Source: Isoetes taiwanensis
Taxonomy: Eukaryota > Streptophyta > Lycopodiopsida > Isoetales > Isoetaceae
Assembly (NCBI GenBank): GCA_021234155.1
Contig: JAJEKV010000231.1
Coordinates: 374,001 to 438,000 of the forward strand
DNA length: 64,000 nucleotides
Direction: 5' to 3'
Position numbers and translations under genes: made by a program. Position 1 is the first letter of the stretch, and each line of letters begins with the position of its first letter. Below are positions 34,057 to 44,734 of this stretch, one piece after another. Under the pieces are notes generated by a model. It searched no databases. It saw nothing but the letters and a program-made list of their open reading frames with translations, and was not told the origin of the DNA.

Positions 34057-35585
34057 TGTGACGTTTCACATATTTATACGCCTTTTGGGTATAAGTACAT
34101 GACACGTCGCTATGGATAATTAATACTGCATTAATTATTCATAAGCTAAGGGTAGCTATGTTAATCATTAATTGTTAAGGTGGAAACCTAACCCTAAACC
34201 TTAATTCGAATTCAGGGCTTATAATATTAAAAAGGCCTAAATATCAATTAATTAAGGATAACTAATCTAGAACTGCCACCTGGCCCAAATTGATTGGGCA
34301 AGGCAGACCTGCCAACTTGGGATACCCAAATTGGGGCTTCCACTCAATTTGCCCCAAATCTATTTGGGGGAAATTGGTGGAGGAGGAGCTGCTGCTCACC
34401 TTGATTCCAGCCAGAAGGATGGAGACCAGAGAGACAGCTATGATACCAGTTAGTTTTAGCATAGCTTGTATTCTTCTGACCCTTGTTTGAGTAAATAGAT
34501 GATTAAATTCTATTCTATGATCTATTTATGATAATGATGGATGTTTGTATCTGATTGCTATTTTCTCTTTCTGTTCCTCCTATGTTGTATTGGATTAAGG
34601 GCGGTAGAGACCTAAAGGCTCTCTAGATCTACAGATGCTCCGAGTTAGAACCCCTTAAATCCCATTAAATGCAACCGCCCTCCGGGCTGTCGATGGTATG
34701 ATGTGGCTGAGCACCAGATAAGGATCACAGTGGGGATATGGGGGTGGGACCTTGCCTAGCGTGGCTACAAGGCTCCCTATTGTGGCTAGTTCTATAGTCA
34801 GTCACTTCGTATGGGCCGGGTATGGTCTGACACCTTCTGTGTCGTACGATACATACCTATAGGGATGTCCTGGGCTCGATAGGCATGCCGGGGCAGCCTA
34901 TAAATTTTGGGGGGTTAAAGTCGGGTACGGATTCGTGGTTGCCTGACGGGACCATGATCCTCTTGCCACCCATGGAAGCACCGAGCTCTAGAAGAGGGTT
35001 CCCCCTTTCCTGCCTCATCAGACCGGGGAGATGTAATACGGAGTAGTCTCGTCGGGTGATTCCATGAGATTACGCCTCCGGAAGGCTACAGCCATGCCAT
35101 AGCATGATTCAGCCTATCTGCAAAGCGTGCGCAGGAGGGGTGGATGGAATGGACTACCCTAGCCATTGTTCTATGCCAGCCAACGCCATGTTATACTTCT
35201 GTCTGCTGTTATCCAGAGGCCTTGACTGTCAGTCGACCCCCATGAGTCGGAGCCCGAGGTAGAGCCCTTATTTATGGTGCATTTCCTTTGTTATGTTGGT
35301 ATTATGTTGTATTCGTATTGATGATGATGGGCCACCCTTCGTGGTGGTATATTATTTATTTGTATTGTTGCCAGGTGCTAACATGTATGTACGCTTCCGC
35401 TATATAGGATTCCCATAGAAGGCGTGGGACGAATGACACCTCCTTGTCATTTACCCGGACACTTGCCCATCACAAGTGGTCCGAGTCAAACGGAGGGCCT
35501 TTCTATGGTCGTGTAGTCGCCATGGAAGAGGGGATTTCTCGTATGTATACGATGGGAGCATCGTATAGGTTCGGGGAGCGTCACA
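34057..35585 (+). repeat. 5' LTR (1529 bp)
   Basis: It starts TGTGACGTTTCACAT and ends GAGCGTCACA, so the ends form a TGTGACG/CGTCACA inverted repeat. It is followed one base later by the primer-binding site. Related copies lie at 38971-40369 and 50615-52095. Several GATGATGATGG and ATTTATTT stretches occur, but I cannot assign U3/R/U5 limits. Confidence 0.85.
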
Positions 35586-35586
35586 A

Positions 35587-35598
35587 TGGTATCAGAGC
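35587..35598 (+). other. Primer-binding site, initiator Met tRNA
   Basis: TGGTATCAGAGC directly after the LTR is the standard complement to the 3' end of plant initiator-Met tRNA. It fixes the orientation of the element as plus. Confidence 0.88.
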
Positions 35599-38500
35599 AT
35601 GATCTTGGTAGACTAGATCATAACACTGACCATGTCTAACTCATTAGACCGTTTAGATAATAGGGGACCTCCAGTGTAGAAAAGTTACACAAAATCGTAA
35701 GTAGGATGAGTTTTGGCCTAATTATGTGAGGATTGAGGTAGTTAAGAAGAAAAATTCAAAATATTAAGATGAAGTTATATTGAGTTTTTGGCAGAATGCG
35801 GTCCCTTTCTTCCAGAGGCCATAACTTTCTCTAGGAAACTTGGATTGTGGAAATTTTCATTTCATTGCGTCCGAACACCCTAATAGTCTAGAACACCCTT
35901 TGGGCCAAGTTCCCAGCACCACCAATCAGCCCAAAAGGCCAAATCGGCGCACTTGGGTAAAACGGGTTTTATTTTGCAATTTTAAGAGCCAAAAAACCCA
36001 ACTCTGCCAGTTTGACCGTTGACCAAAAAAAAAAACCCGGCCGGACCTAGAATAGGCCAAGCATCAGTTTCAGTCAATCCGTCCACTGTCTTATCAATCC
36101 TAAAATTTGAATTTGCATTCAAATTTGGTGTCTGTAGCCTATTAGCATCTTTATACTTTACTAAATACGAAGACCAGAATACTGGACCAAGGAAGAATTC
36201 CCAGAACTAGTGCAAAAGTCACTGCTGTATTAAAGGTCCAGAGAATTATTTCTTTAGATATGCCAACATGGGACCATGAATGCATAAGATTCTTAGAAGA
36301 AGGGGACAAAAAATAAATAAACATACAAGATCGAAGTCTGGTATTGGTCTGCTAGATGTACATATTAAATTTATAAAGTATACCAAATGAGGAGCAAGGT
36401 TTAGATAGTGACGTTATTTTATTGAAGAAGTTCTTCCATTGATACAATTGCAAACATGCAGGTCTTTAAGCAGTCATTAATTATACAAACCTCATGAAGC
36501 CCAAACAAAAGTTTTTTTCACCGCCTTCTGTAAACCCATGTTGTGGTGGCAACAACTCCACCGGACTTGTGCAACCATGGCAAGGTGAGCTCACCCCAAG
36601 GGTCATTATTGGCCCCGGCAAATGTGTTTCATGGCCATAGTATCGCACTTTGTCGATGCGGAATGGACGGCGGCCCTTCTGAGCGAGATATAATCTCCTA
36701 AATTGGACCCTAATCCTCTCTCCCCTTTGAGAAACATTTGCTCGTAGCAATACCCTAGAAGTACGGACTTCTGTAGTACTGATGTTTAAATTATTTTTCG
36801 CTAGTAGACGTCTTTGTAGCAAAATTCTTTCAACCCTGCCTTCGTCTAATCTCTAGTACCTTCATCTGCTTTAAATGCTATTTCATTTTACTTCACATGT
36901 CAGAAGCTAAGTAGCACTATAGAATCAACCATACCTAATAATGTTTCTTTTGGTCTCGAAGCTTTGACTCGCCTTACTTCTCAGAGAATAGACTTCTCTG
37001 ACCCAACCAAGTAGACACTGCCATGCAGCAACCCTCTAGGGCTTGGGTTTGTAAATTGTACCATCACTCTTCACTCGTGCTCCTTTACCGCCCCAAAATC
37101 TAGGCCAAACCACTGGCGAGATACCCTCCCCAAATACCAAACAAAATAATAGAACATTATTGGAAGGCATATTTCATACATCCTGCTATTTCCACACCCG
37201 ACTCTCATCTCAGCTTATAATGCTGAATTAATTCATTGGCCTCTAGAACTTTTGAGTAGTTAAACTCCTATTATCCGTTATTTCCATTTCGTTCCAACCA
37301 TCGTCGTGATATTTTTCGAATGTAATGTCGCCATCCATATATGCTAGACTTACTCTGGCTATTTCCCTGACTTGAACACCTTTCATGTCCCTTAGTATAT
37401 TGTATTTGCCAATGTCAGTCAACCCCAAATAATTGAGATAACTTGACTCTTATCTCTGGTACTTCATACCTCGTTAAATATCTTCAGGTACAAGCATACC
37501 ATTATGCTTATTTCAAACTTTATCCTGTAACATTCCGTTCATCTTTCACGAATATCCTACTATTTTCCTATACGACATAAATCTGAATGTCACAGTCGAC
37601 ATCCTTAATAACATTACTAATGCAGTATTTGATACTACTTTTCAACATTCATGACCGCTACCTTGTTATTATGTGATATAGTAACATGTGTGAACTAATC
37701 CTAAGTCTAGCATCATATGTCATTCTTTCACATAGCCACATAGTGATGCTTATACTTGCCTGCCGTATTATACAGTCCTCACTACCTACATGTTAAATAC
37801 ACGTGTCCTTCCGTGTACATTCTTGTCGTAGCCTGTAATTATAATCCGCTCCTGTATAACCATCTAGTGAATAATGTTATCCACCATAATTCATCTTCGT
37901 GTTATATTGTACCATCCACGTTGTGGTTTCAACACCACACTTTCCATAGTCTCTGATTCATACTTATAGAAAAAGAACCTAGTCTTGGTCCTCAAGCTCT
38001 AACCACAAATACTTCAGTGAGAGATGCCACCCTAAGTTCCTAGTGAACATGTTTATTGTCTACTCTTGGAACTCCTATATTCATTATTTTCCGTATTCAT
38101 ATGGACGGTGAACTAAAAGTTCTATTATATACCCTTTCTTTTTCTCGTTATGCCATTAAATGGCCCTACTATGCATATACCAACGCGGAGCTACTCCTCG
38201 GGATACTCACACGATACCAAGTCCAGAGCACATTCTCCTTGGTAAGATGTTCATTGGGCAACTACCTTGTGCATACTCTAGACTTTGGACTATTCAAAGT
38301 GTTCCTTCAAATTCTCTATATTTGAAACGTTGTTACAACAACTTTCTAGCCCCTCTTGTCTCCCCTTTATCCTATGGGTATGTTACTTGCCTTCCTAATG
38401 TATCATTACTTGGAGATCAACTTTCCTTCATAGTCTATCTTCACCAAAGCTCCAACATACCCTGTAGCTTTCAGATGGTTGCACCTTCTGCTAGCAAGAT

Positions 38501-38970
38501 AAACGTATCCACGTGGCTACGTGGTCATCTTACTCATGCATACCCTTGCATCTTTATTACACACCTTAGGAACATCAGCCTCCTCACGAAATACAACTTC
38601 TGTGCATTTTTATAATATGTTCTTTCATAAGCTGGATATTTATAATCAAGTTTTCACATTAGTATAGTACCTTTCTAATGTGTTCTATGGTAGATAGTCA
38701 TATACCACTTCTCCCTCACCTGTATGGTGCCATATCCAGTCTCCTTCTACATTGAATGACAATATATATGCCGCATGATAAATCAATCTTCGTAATTATT
38801 AAGTCCAGTGATTCAATAGGATAACAAACATCGTCATACCAATTCTCTCGACTATCGATCCCAAATCAAGATACCTTACCACTCCTTATTCCCAACGTTC
38901 AACACTTCTACTTCAAGCAAGAGTCCAGGATCCGCTCAACCATCATTGTCTAACCGCCTCAAGAAGGACT
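35599..38970. other. Interior of LTR element, no coding domain seen
   Basis: The first 600 bp or so are homologous to the leader after the LTR at 50615 (shared GAGGCCATAACTTTCTCTAG, about 35815 and 52330). The rest is AT-rich with many short frames and no retroviral motif on either strand. An A-rich run lies at about 36024-36035. Confidence 0.6.
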
Positions 38971-40369
38971 ATAATTCGAATTTAGGGCTTAACCTAATAT
39001 TAAAAAGGCCTAAATATCAATTATTTAAGGATAACTAATCTAGAACTGCCACCTGGACCAAATTGATTGGGCAAGGCAGACCTCCCAACTTGCGACTCCC
39101 AAATTGGGGCTTCCACCCCAATTTGTCCCAAATCAATTTGGGGAAAATTGGTGGAGGAGGTGTTGCTGCTCACCTTGGTTCCAGCCAGAAGGATGGAGAA
39201 CCAGAGAGACAACTATGATACCAGTTAGTTTTAGCATAGCTTGTATTCTTCCGACCCTTGTTTGAGTAGATGGATGATTAGATTATATTCTATGATCTAT
39301 TTATGATGATGATGGATGTTTTGTATCTAATTGTTGTTTTCTCTTTCTGTTCCTCCTGTGTTGTATTGGATTACGGGGGGTAGAGACCTAAAGGCTATCT
39401 AGACCTACAGATGCTCCTAGTTAGAACCCCTTAAATCCCATCAAATGTGGCCTGTGCACAAGAGCCCTCCAGGCTGTTGATGGTATGATGTAGCTGAGCA
39501 CCAGACAAGGATCACGGCGGGGATGTGGGGGTGGGACCTTGCCTAGCGTGGCTACAAGGCTCCGTATTGTGGCTAATTCTATAATTGGTCATTTCGTATG
39601 GGCCGGGTACGGATCTGACACCTTCTGGATCACAAGATATGTACCTATAGGGACGTCCTAGGCTCGATAGGCGTGCCGAGGCGGCCTATGGATTTTGGGG
39701 GGTTAAAGTCGAGTATGATGCATGGTTGCCTAACGGGACCACAATCCTTTAGTCATTTATGGAAGCACCGTGCTCTGGAAGGGGGTTCCCCCTTTCCTGC
39801 CTCATCGGACCGGGGAGATGTAACACGGAGTAGTCTCGTCAGGGTGATTCCATGAGATTACGCCTCCGGAAGGCTACAACTAAGCCATAGTGTGATTCAG
39901 CCTATCTGCAAAGTGTGTGCAGGAGGGGCGGATGGATTGGACTGCCCTAGCCATTGTTCTATGCCAGCCAACGCCATGTTATACTTCTGTCTACTGTTAT
40001 CCGGAGTCCTTGACTGTCAGTCGACCCCCATGAGTCGGAGCCCGGGGTAGAGCCCTTATTTATGGTGCATTTCCTTTGTTATGTTGGTATTCTGTTGTAT
40101 TCATATTGATGTTGATGGACCACCCTTCGTGGTGGTATATTTTTTATTTGTATTGTTGCCAAGTGCTAATATGTATGTACGTTTCCGCTATATAGGATTC
40201 CCATAGAAGGCGTGGGATGAATGACACCTCTGTGTCCTTCACCCGGACACTTGCCCATCACAAGTGGTCCGAGTCAGACGGAGAGCCTTTCTATGGTGGT
40301 TCGCCATGGAAGAGGGGATTTCTCGTATGTATAAGATGGGAGCATCGTATAGGTTCGGAGAGTGTCACA
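38971..40369 (+). repeat. 3' LTR, lacking its first 145 bp or so
   Basis: Homology to the 5' LTR starts at the position equivalent to about 34201 (TAATTCGAATT) and runs to the TGTCACA end at 40369. Differences are scattered substitutions and small indels. The missing left end coincides with the absence of a polypurine tract, suggesting a deletion that crossed the interior/LTR junction. Confidence 0.8.
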
Positions 40370-42590
40370 GTGTCTCATGGTTGTTGAGAACAGTGCTGAC
40401 ATGCTTGGTGGTGATGAGACAATTTCAGATTTTGAGAAGGAACAAAGAGACGTGTTGTTATTTGAGCATGGCTTTCTGGAGATTTCAAGCAGCCAGAGTT
40501 TCACTTGGTGCAATGGTGCTCAGGCACATGCTGCAGCTAAGAATGAGAGATGCTATGTTAACATGCATTCCCTCCATATGCTACCTGGACTGCATCGTAA
40601 GAACTATGTTCTCCAAACTGTTTCTGAACATCATCCTCAGATTAATAGCTCAGTGAACTCTCCGCCTCGAGTTCTTGATAAAACCGTGTTCAAATTGAAT
40701 GCTCAGTACTTGAAGAACGAGGATTTCATTGCTGGATATCCTCGAGTCTAATAGTACATGCCCCTTGATCTGAGCTGAATAAGGAGATTTATGAATGCAT
40801 TGACAAATGTTAAGGCCTTCTCCAAGCAGGAAAATGTTTATGAACAAAAAGTAGCATGTCGGTTAGGAACGTTACATTTGGTATCAGAGCAAGGCTCGAG
40901 TTAGAGTCTCCATGGGGGCAAGTATGACCCGGAATACCGTTAGACGGTAGGTCATGACTTGGTCTATGATGCTCGAGGATGAGCATCTAGTGGGAGAGAT
41001 TATAATGGACCCATGGGAGACCGCTCGTGTAGATCTTGGTGTTTCGTTCCCGAGACACCGGCATAAATGGGTAGAAGCGACTACTCATAAACGTCTAGAC
41101 AGTTTTGCCCAGTTGGTTAAGAGCATGTTGGTTAGGAACGTTACACCAGATTAGACTTTGGGAAGGTCCTTCATGCTAAGGAAGCAGAAATGATCTGACA
41201 GATCTAGGAATTTGAGTCCCAAGTAACAAAGCAGATAAAATGAAAGTAGGCCTTTCGTGACTAAGGGAGGGTGATAGGTGTATGAAGTCTTTTTTCCAAG
41301 CCATTTGGTTGCGTCGCCAAACTTTAGCTCTCACCTCTATTCGCATGGAGAATGGAGTCCATGTCTCTGCCCCTGAACAAGTAAAGCAATTTCTCACCTT
41401 GCATTTCACATCAGTCTTCCAAAGGAAAACACTTTCCTTTCAGGAGTAGGCGATGGATATTGTACTTTCAAAAGTCAAATCCATCATTGTGCAACGACAG
41501 GAACTCGAGACTCTCCTCTCACAAACAGATTTGGAGTCTGCAATTATTCCTGATCGCTAAGGATAAGCGCCCAGGCATGGATGATATACCCATTGAGTTC
41601 TTTCGGTCTTGTTGGGAGTGGACCTCCGAACTTATGTGGTAAGCATATCTCAATCTATTGCAATTCTCATTGATTGGCTAAGATATTTAATATGGGTTCC
41701 ATTATTCTGACCCCCAAGGTTAAGGAGCTCATCTTAATTTCTCATTGGAGGCTGATTACCTTGCTTTCAGTAGTGTATAAGATCATAAGCGAAGGCATAT
41801 ACAAAAAAGAGACTCCCAATAAGTGAATAACATATTATCTTCTTGCTTGACAAACATATTTTGGATAATATAGTTGCGACGTATGGGGGCATGTACTGGG
41901 AAAGGAAACCTGGTCATAGAGTAGTGTACCTCAAGTTAGATTTTATGAAAGCTTATGTAGCGTCTTGTGGTTGTTCCTCTATTGCATCATGGATAGACTA
42001 GATTTTGGTCCCTCCTTTTCCTCCATTGTCTGAAAACATTGAGGTCTGCTAAAGCAACGACACTTTTTCAAGAGCATTCATCATAGTCTTTCACATTGGG
42101 AAAGTACATTAGGCACACTTGTCCATTTCTATTCACTATTGTAGTCGAGAGACTTTCACAGTTGATCCATAAAGCATTGGATGATGGTCTTATTATTGGT
42201 TTGGGCGTGGCTGATGGTTCCCAAGTATTTGCAATCAGTATACTGATGATACATTTCTTTTGGTGGAGCCTCGCTAAGGGAATCTTATGCAGTAAAACAA
42301 CTTCTAGACTTATTCTTCCTGCCTTAGGTTGTTTGTTGAATTGGAAAAAGTGTAGTGCAACTTGCGCATTACATGGTCCAACCCTAGGTTATTTGTCTCA
42401 ATATCCTTAGAATCTTGTTTCCATGCACTACCATTAAGTTTCTTGGAGTTCCTTTATATACAAGTCATTGCTCGAGACTATTGAACATTGCTTTTTTTTG
42501 TGTGACAATGTTCATACCATATGGGCATGGATTCAGGCTCAGTTTTCGGTCGCATCTCAACAGTCAGCAAATTCTTCTTAGTTCACTCCC
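40370..42590 (+). pseudogene. LINE family A, copy 2: endonuclease to RT
   Basis: An open frame at 40362-40751 gives the C-terminal endonuclease and linker (GFLEISSSQSFTWCNGAQ, RKNYVLQTVSEHHPQINSS). After a short LTR-element insertion (about 40850-41147) the RT follows in broken frames: a DRSTSFF-type region at about 41280, PGMDDIPIEFFRSCWEW (about 41575), LDNIVATYGG and VYLKLDF (about 41860-41945), and a region near FLGVPLYTSH (about 42430). It is homologous, segment by segment, to copy 1. All domains are decayed. Confidence 0.75.
40850..41147 (+). mobile_element. LTR-retrotransposon fragment with PBS inside LINE A
   Basis: A near-identical 23-bp direct repeat (GCATGTYGGTTAGGAACGTT and three more bases) lies at about 40855 and 41125. 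In between, TGGTATCAGAGC (40879-40890) is an initiator-Met primer-binding site two bases after an LTR-like end (GTTACA). A short open gag-like leader (40954-41154) follows. It looks like a recombination remnant of an LTR element different from the one at 34057. Confidence 0.5.
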
Positions 42591-43752
42591 TAGATATGGA
42601 GGCAAGATTTTAGAATACAAAAGCAATTTATACATGGAAGAAACAAAGCGCCCTGGCTTGATACTCTGATCCCATACAATGACTTCAATTTGTGGGCAGA
42701 ATCCTGTGGCAACAATGCAGCAATATGAGTCCAAATTACTCTAATCCATCTGTACAACAAGAATTTTGTTCTAAATGCTTCCCATGACATGAGATGACCA
42801 GACTCATACCAAGCTACAATAGTGCTTATACCAGCTGCTATCCATTGTTGTTGTATATTTGGATGAACAACAACATTTAGAAGTACATTCTCAGGATTGC
42901 TTTGCAAAGGAATCCACCAGCATGGAGTAGACGGTTGAAGACATGCCTCAGGATTGATATAAAAAAGAGACCTGACAATATCCCAACCAACAAGCAACCC
43001 CTTTAGAAAGGGAGAAGCGTTAAGATACGGATGTATGTGATAAAGCAAAGCTCAAGGAAGGAGAGGCTTAATGGTAGCTTTGTGAAATGGAAGACAATGC
43101 TGAATTGACTACATCAGCAACCTCAGACTAGGAGAGTCATCCTTACCAATGGGAATCCTCCAAATAAACTTCGATATCATCATCTTACTTTGGAGGTGAG
43201 AATCCGACAGTCTAAGACCTCCAGTTGCCTTAGGTTTAATGCACTTCGTTCAAGCGATCTTGACCACAACTCCTATTTTATTTCCACCCCAAATAAAATT
43301 CCCAACGATACGCACAATCTCCTCCATCTTACATTGAGGAGCTAATAGAGCAGATGCCATGTAGACATGAGTATTATTAATAATACATTTAGCCACATTG
43401 ATTTTTCTGGGCATAAATAGTTCAATTGTATTCCACCAAAATAAGTGCTTTCGCAACCTTGTAATAATTTCATCCCAAGCATCTGAAGCAGAGACGTGAA
43501 TTTCAACAGGGATACCAAGCAACTTCGTGGTATTTCCATGCAGAAGAATCTTCCATGGAGGAGCAACGGTGCTAAGGGGCAACCTTGCCAAATTCCTCTA
43601 CCCACTATAAAAACATCAGATGGCTTGCCTTGAAAAAGTATAGTAGACCTTGTTGACACATAAAGCTTCATGACATTTCTTGTAACGAGTTGCATCCATA
43701 TCTTCCTCATATTCATAGTTATGATCACTGTTATCACCAGTGCCATCGTCAT
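42590..43752 (-). pseudogene. LINE C fragment: RT C-terminal part, internal deletion
   Basis: Minus-strand frames 43752-43342, 43591-43250 and 43048-42590 read through part of a plant LINE RT. They show LYVSTRSTILFQGKPSDVF and GRGIWQGCPLAPLL, then directly LLGIPVEIHVSASDAWDE, TRLRKHLFWWNTIELFM and RIVGNFIWGGNK, and later the WYESGHLMSWEAFRTK-type C-terminal region. The catalytic (F/Y)ADD block that should separate PLAPLL from LLGIP is missing, so the copy has a core deletion and a frameshift. Confidence 0.8.
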
Positions 43753-44339
43753 CGTGATCTCCTTCCTCTTCTTCTACATCAATCTCATTATAATTTCCAA
43801 TTCCAATCCCATGCCATGTACATCTTGTGCTAGTAGATCCTCTTCTATGCCTTGCTCTTCTACATCATCATCATTCCAATCCTGTGGTTCTGAGGGAGAT
43901 GCCCAAGATGGGTCATTACAATGGGCAGCCATGCCATAGTTTGCAAAAAAGTTATAAAACTGGTAGGAAAAATGCAACTAGTAGAAAAATCACGAGTCCT
44001 AGCAGCTTGATGGCAGAGCTCAGACAAGCACGGGTCTTGGATGTCTTAGTTATTCCTGGAATTTCACGATGTTTCTGATGTTGATGGATTTTTAGAAAAA
44101 ATGGAAACATGGTCATAGATAACATGAAAACTTTTCAATACGGAGGATGGATTCATCAGGTGTCAAATTGAGAGCACTACTACTTCTTTCTATTCTCATC
44201 TATTCTTGAGGATGAATTATCTAATTATGGAAATCAAGATTTCCTACTTGTAAGCAAGTTTTCCCCATAAGAGATCCCTTTTCTATTGCAGCATGGTGCC
44301 ACAAGGCTGGACTCAAGACCTAAGATTTGAATAGACCTT
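43753..44339. other. No gene recognised
   Basis: A mixed AT-rich stretch with a Ser-rich spurious frame (43827-44078). No domain or repeat was recognised. Confidence 0.4.
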
Positions 44340-44660
44340 CATTTGGGATGGCAGGATGGCTTTTGGAAAGGCAACTTCTTTTGGATAACACTCTAAGTTG
44401 TCTATACAGGAACATCGACAAAAGTCTACCCATATATAAGCTAAAAAATAAACTTGTTCAGGCTATGAAAGAGAATCAGATCTATGCTTGGTTGTAATTG
44501 GAGAGACACGATCTGAAAGACAACCCAGATGGCTCAATATTTGGCTGAGAATGGATATACTACAAGAGGAAACGTTGGATGTACTACCCAAACTGCTACA
44601 GCTAAATTGCATCCCACAGTTATACTATTTGCTACAATTGGATTATTTCCTATAGTAGAA
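44340..44660 (+). pseudogene. PRP22/DHX8-type DEAH-box RNA helicase fragment
   Basis: Allowing frameshifts, the plus strand reads GRMAFGKATSFG, stop, HSKLSIQEHRQ, SLPIYKLKNKLVQAMKENQ, LVVIGET, TTQMAQYLAENGYTTRGNVG and CT. This matches, in order, the segment before and across the Walker A motif of the spliceosomal DEAH helicase PRP22 (pattern FGK.SFGQ.SKLSIQ.QR.SLPIYKLK, then VVIGETGSGKTTQ, then QYLAE.GYT..G.IGCTQ). Walker A is damaged by a base loss (GETGSGKT is no longer in frame) and motif Ia after GCT is lost. No introns interrupt the 300-bp homology, so it may be a retrocopy or a captured exon. The rest of the gene is absent. Confidence 0.8.
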
Positions 44661-44711
44661 TGCTCATATTGAGTAGATGAGTTATCTAGGTACTTGTCTT
44701 AGAAACATCCA

Positions 44712-44734
44712 TTTTTTTTTTTTTTTTTTTTTTT
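44712..44734 (-). repeat. Poly(T) tract, likely minus-strand retroelement tail
   Basis: Twenty-three consecutive T, followed by GAGAGAGAGAAATTTTTT. On the minus strand this is a poly(A) end, as left by a LINE or SINE inserted in minus orientation and extending to the right. I could not identify the element body. Confidence 0.5.

Larger units (their letters stand above)
34057..40369 (+). mobile_element. LTR retrotransposon with long LTRs and non-coding interior
   Basis: It begins TGTGACG and ends GTGTCACA, with 5-bp flanks GTGTC on both sides (34052-34056 and 40370-40374). A 1529-bp 5' LTR is followed by an initiator-Met primer-binding site and 3.4 kb in which I find no gag, protease, RT or integrase. 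The closing LTR lacks its first 145 bp or so, and no polypurine tract is seen. This resembles a LARD-type non-autonomous element, or an element whose interior was replaced or deleted. The flanking LINE sequence is RT on the left and endonuclease on the right, so the two sides are not collinear (see findings). Confidence 0.7.

Noticed and set aside
36481-36822. 113-residue minus-strand ORF in the LTR element interior
   Set aside because: No retroelement or cellular motif, and the surrounding sequence has no coding features.
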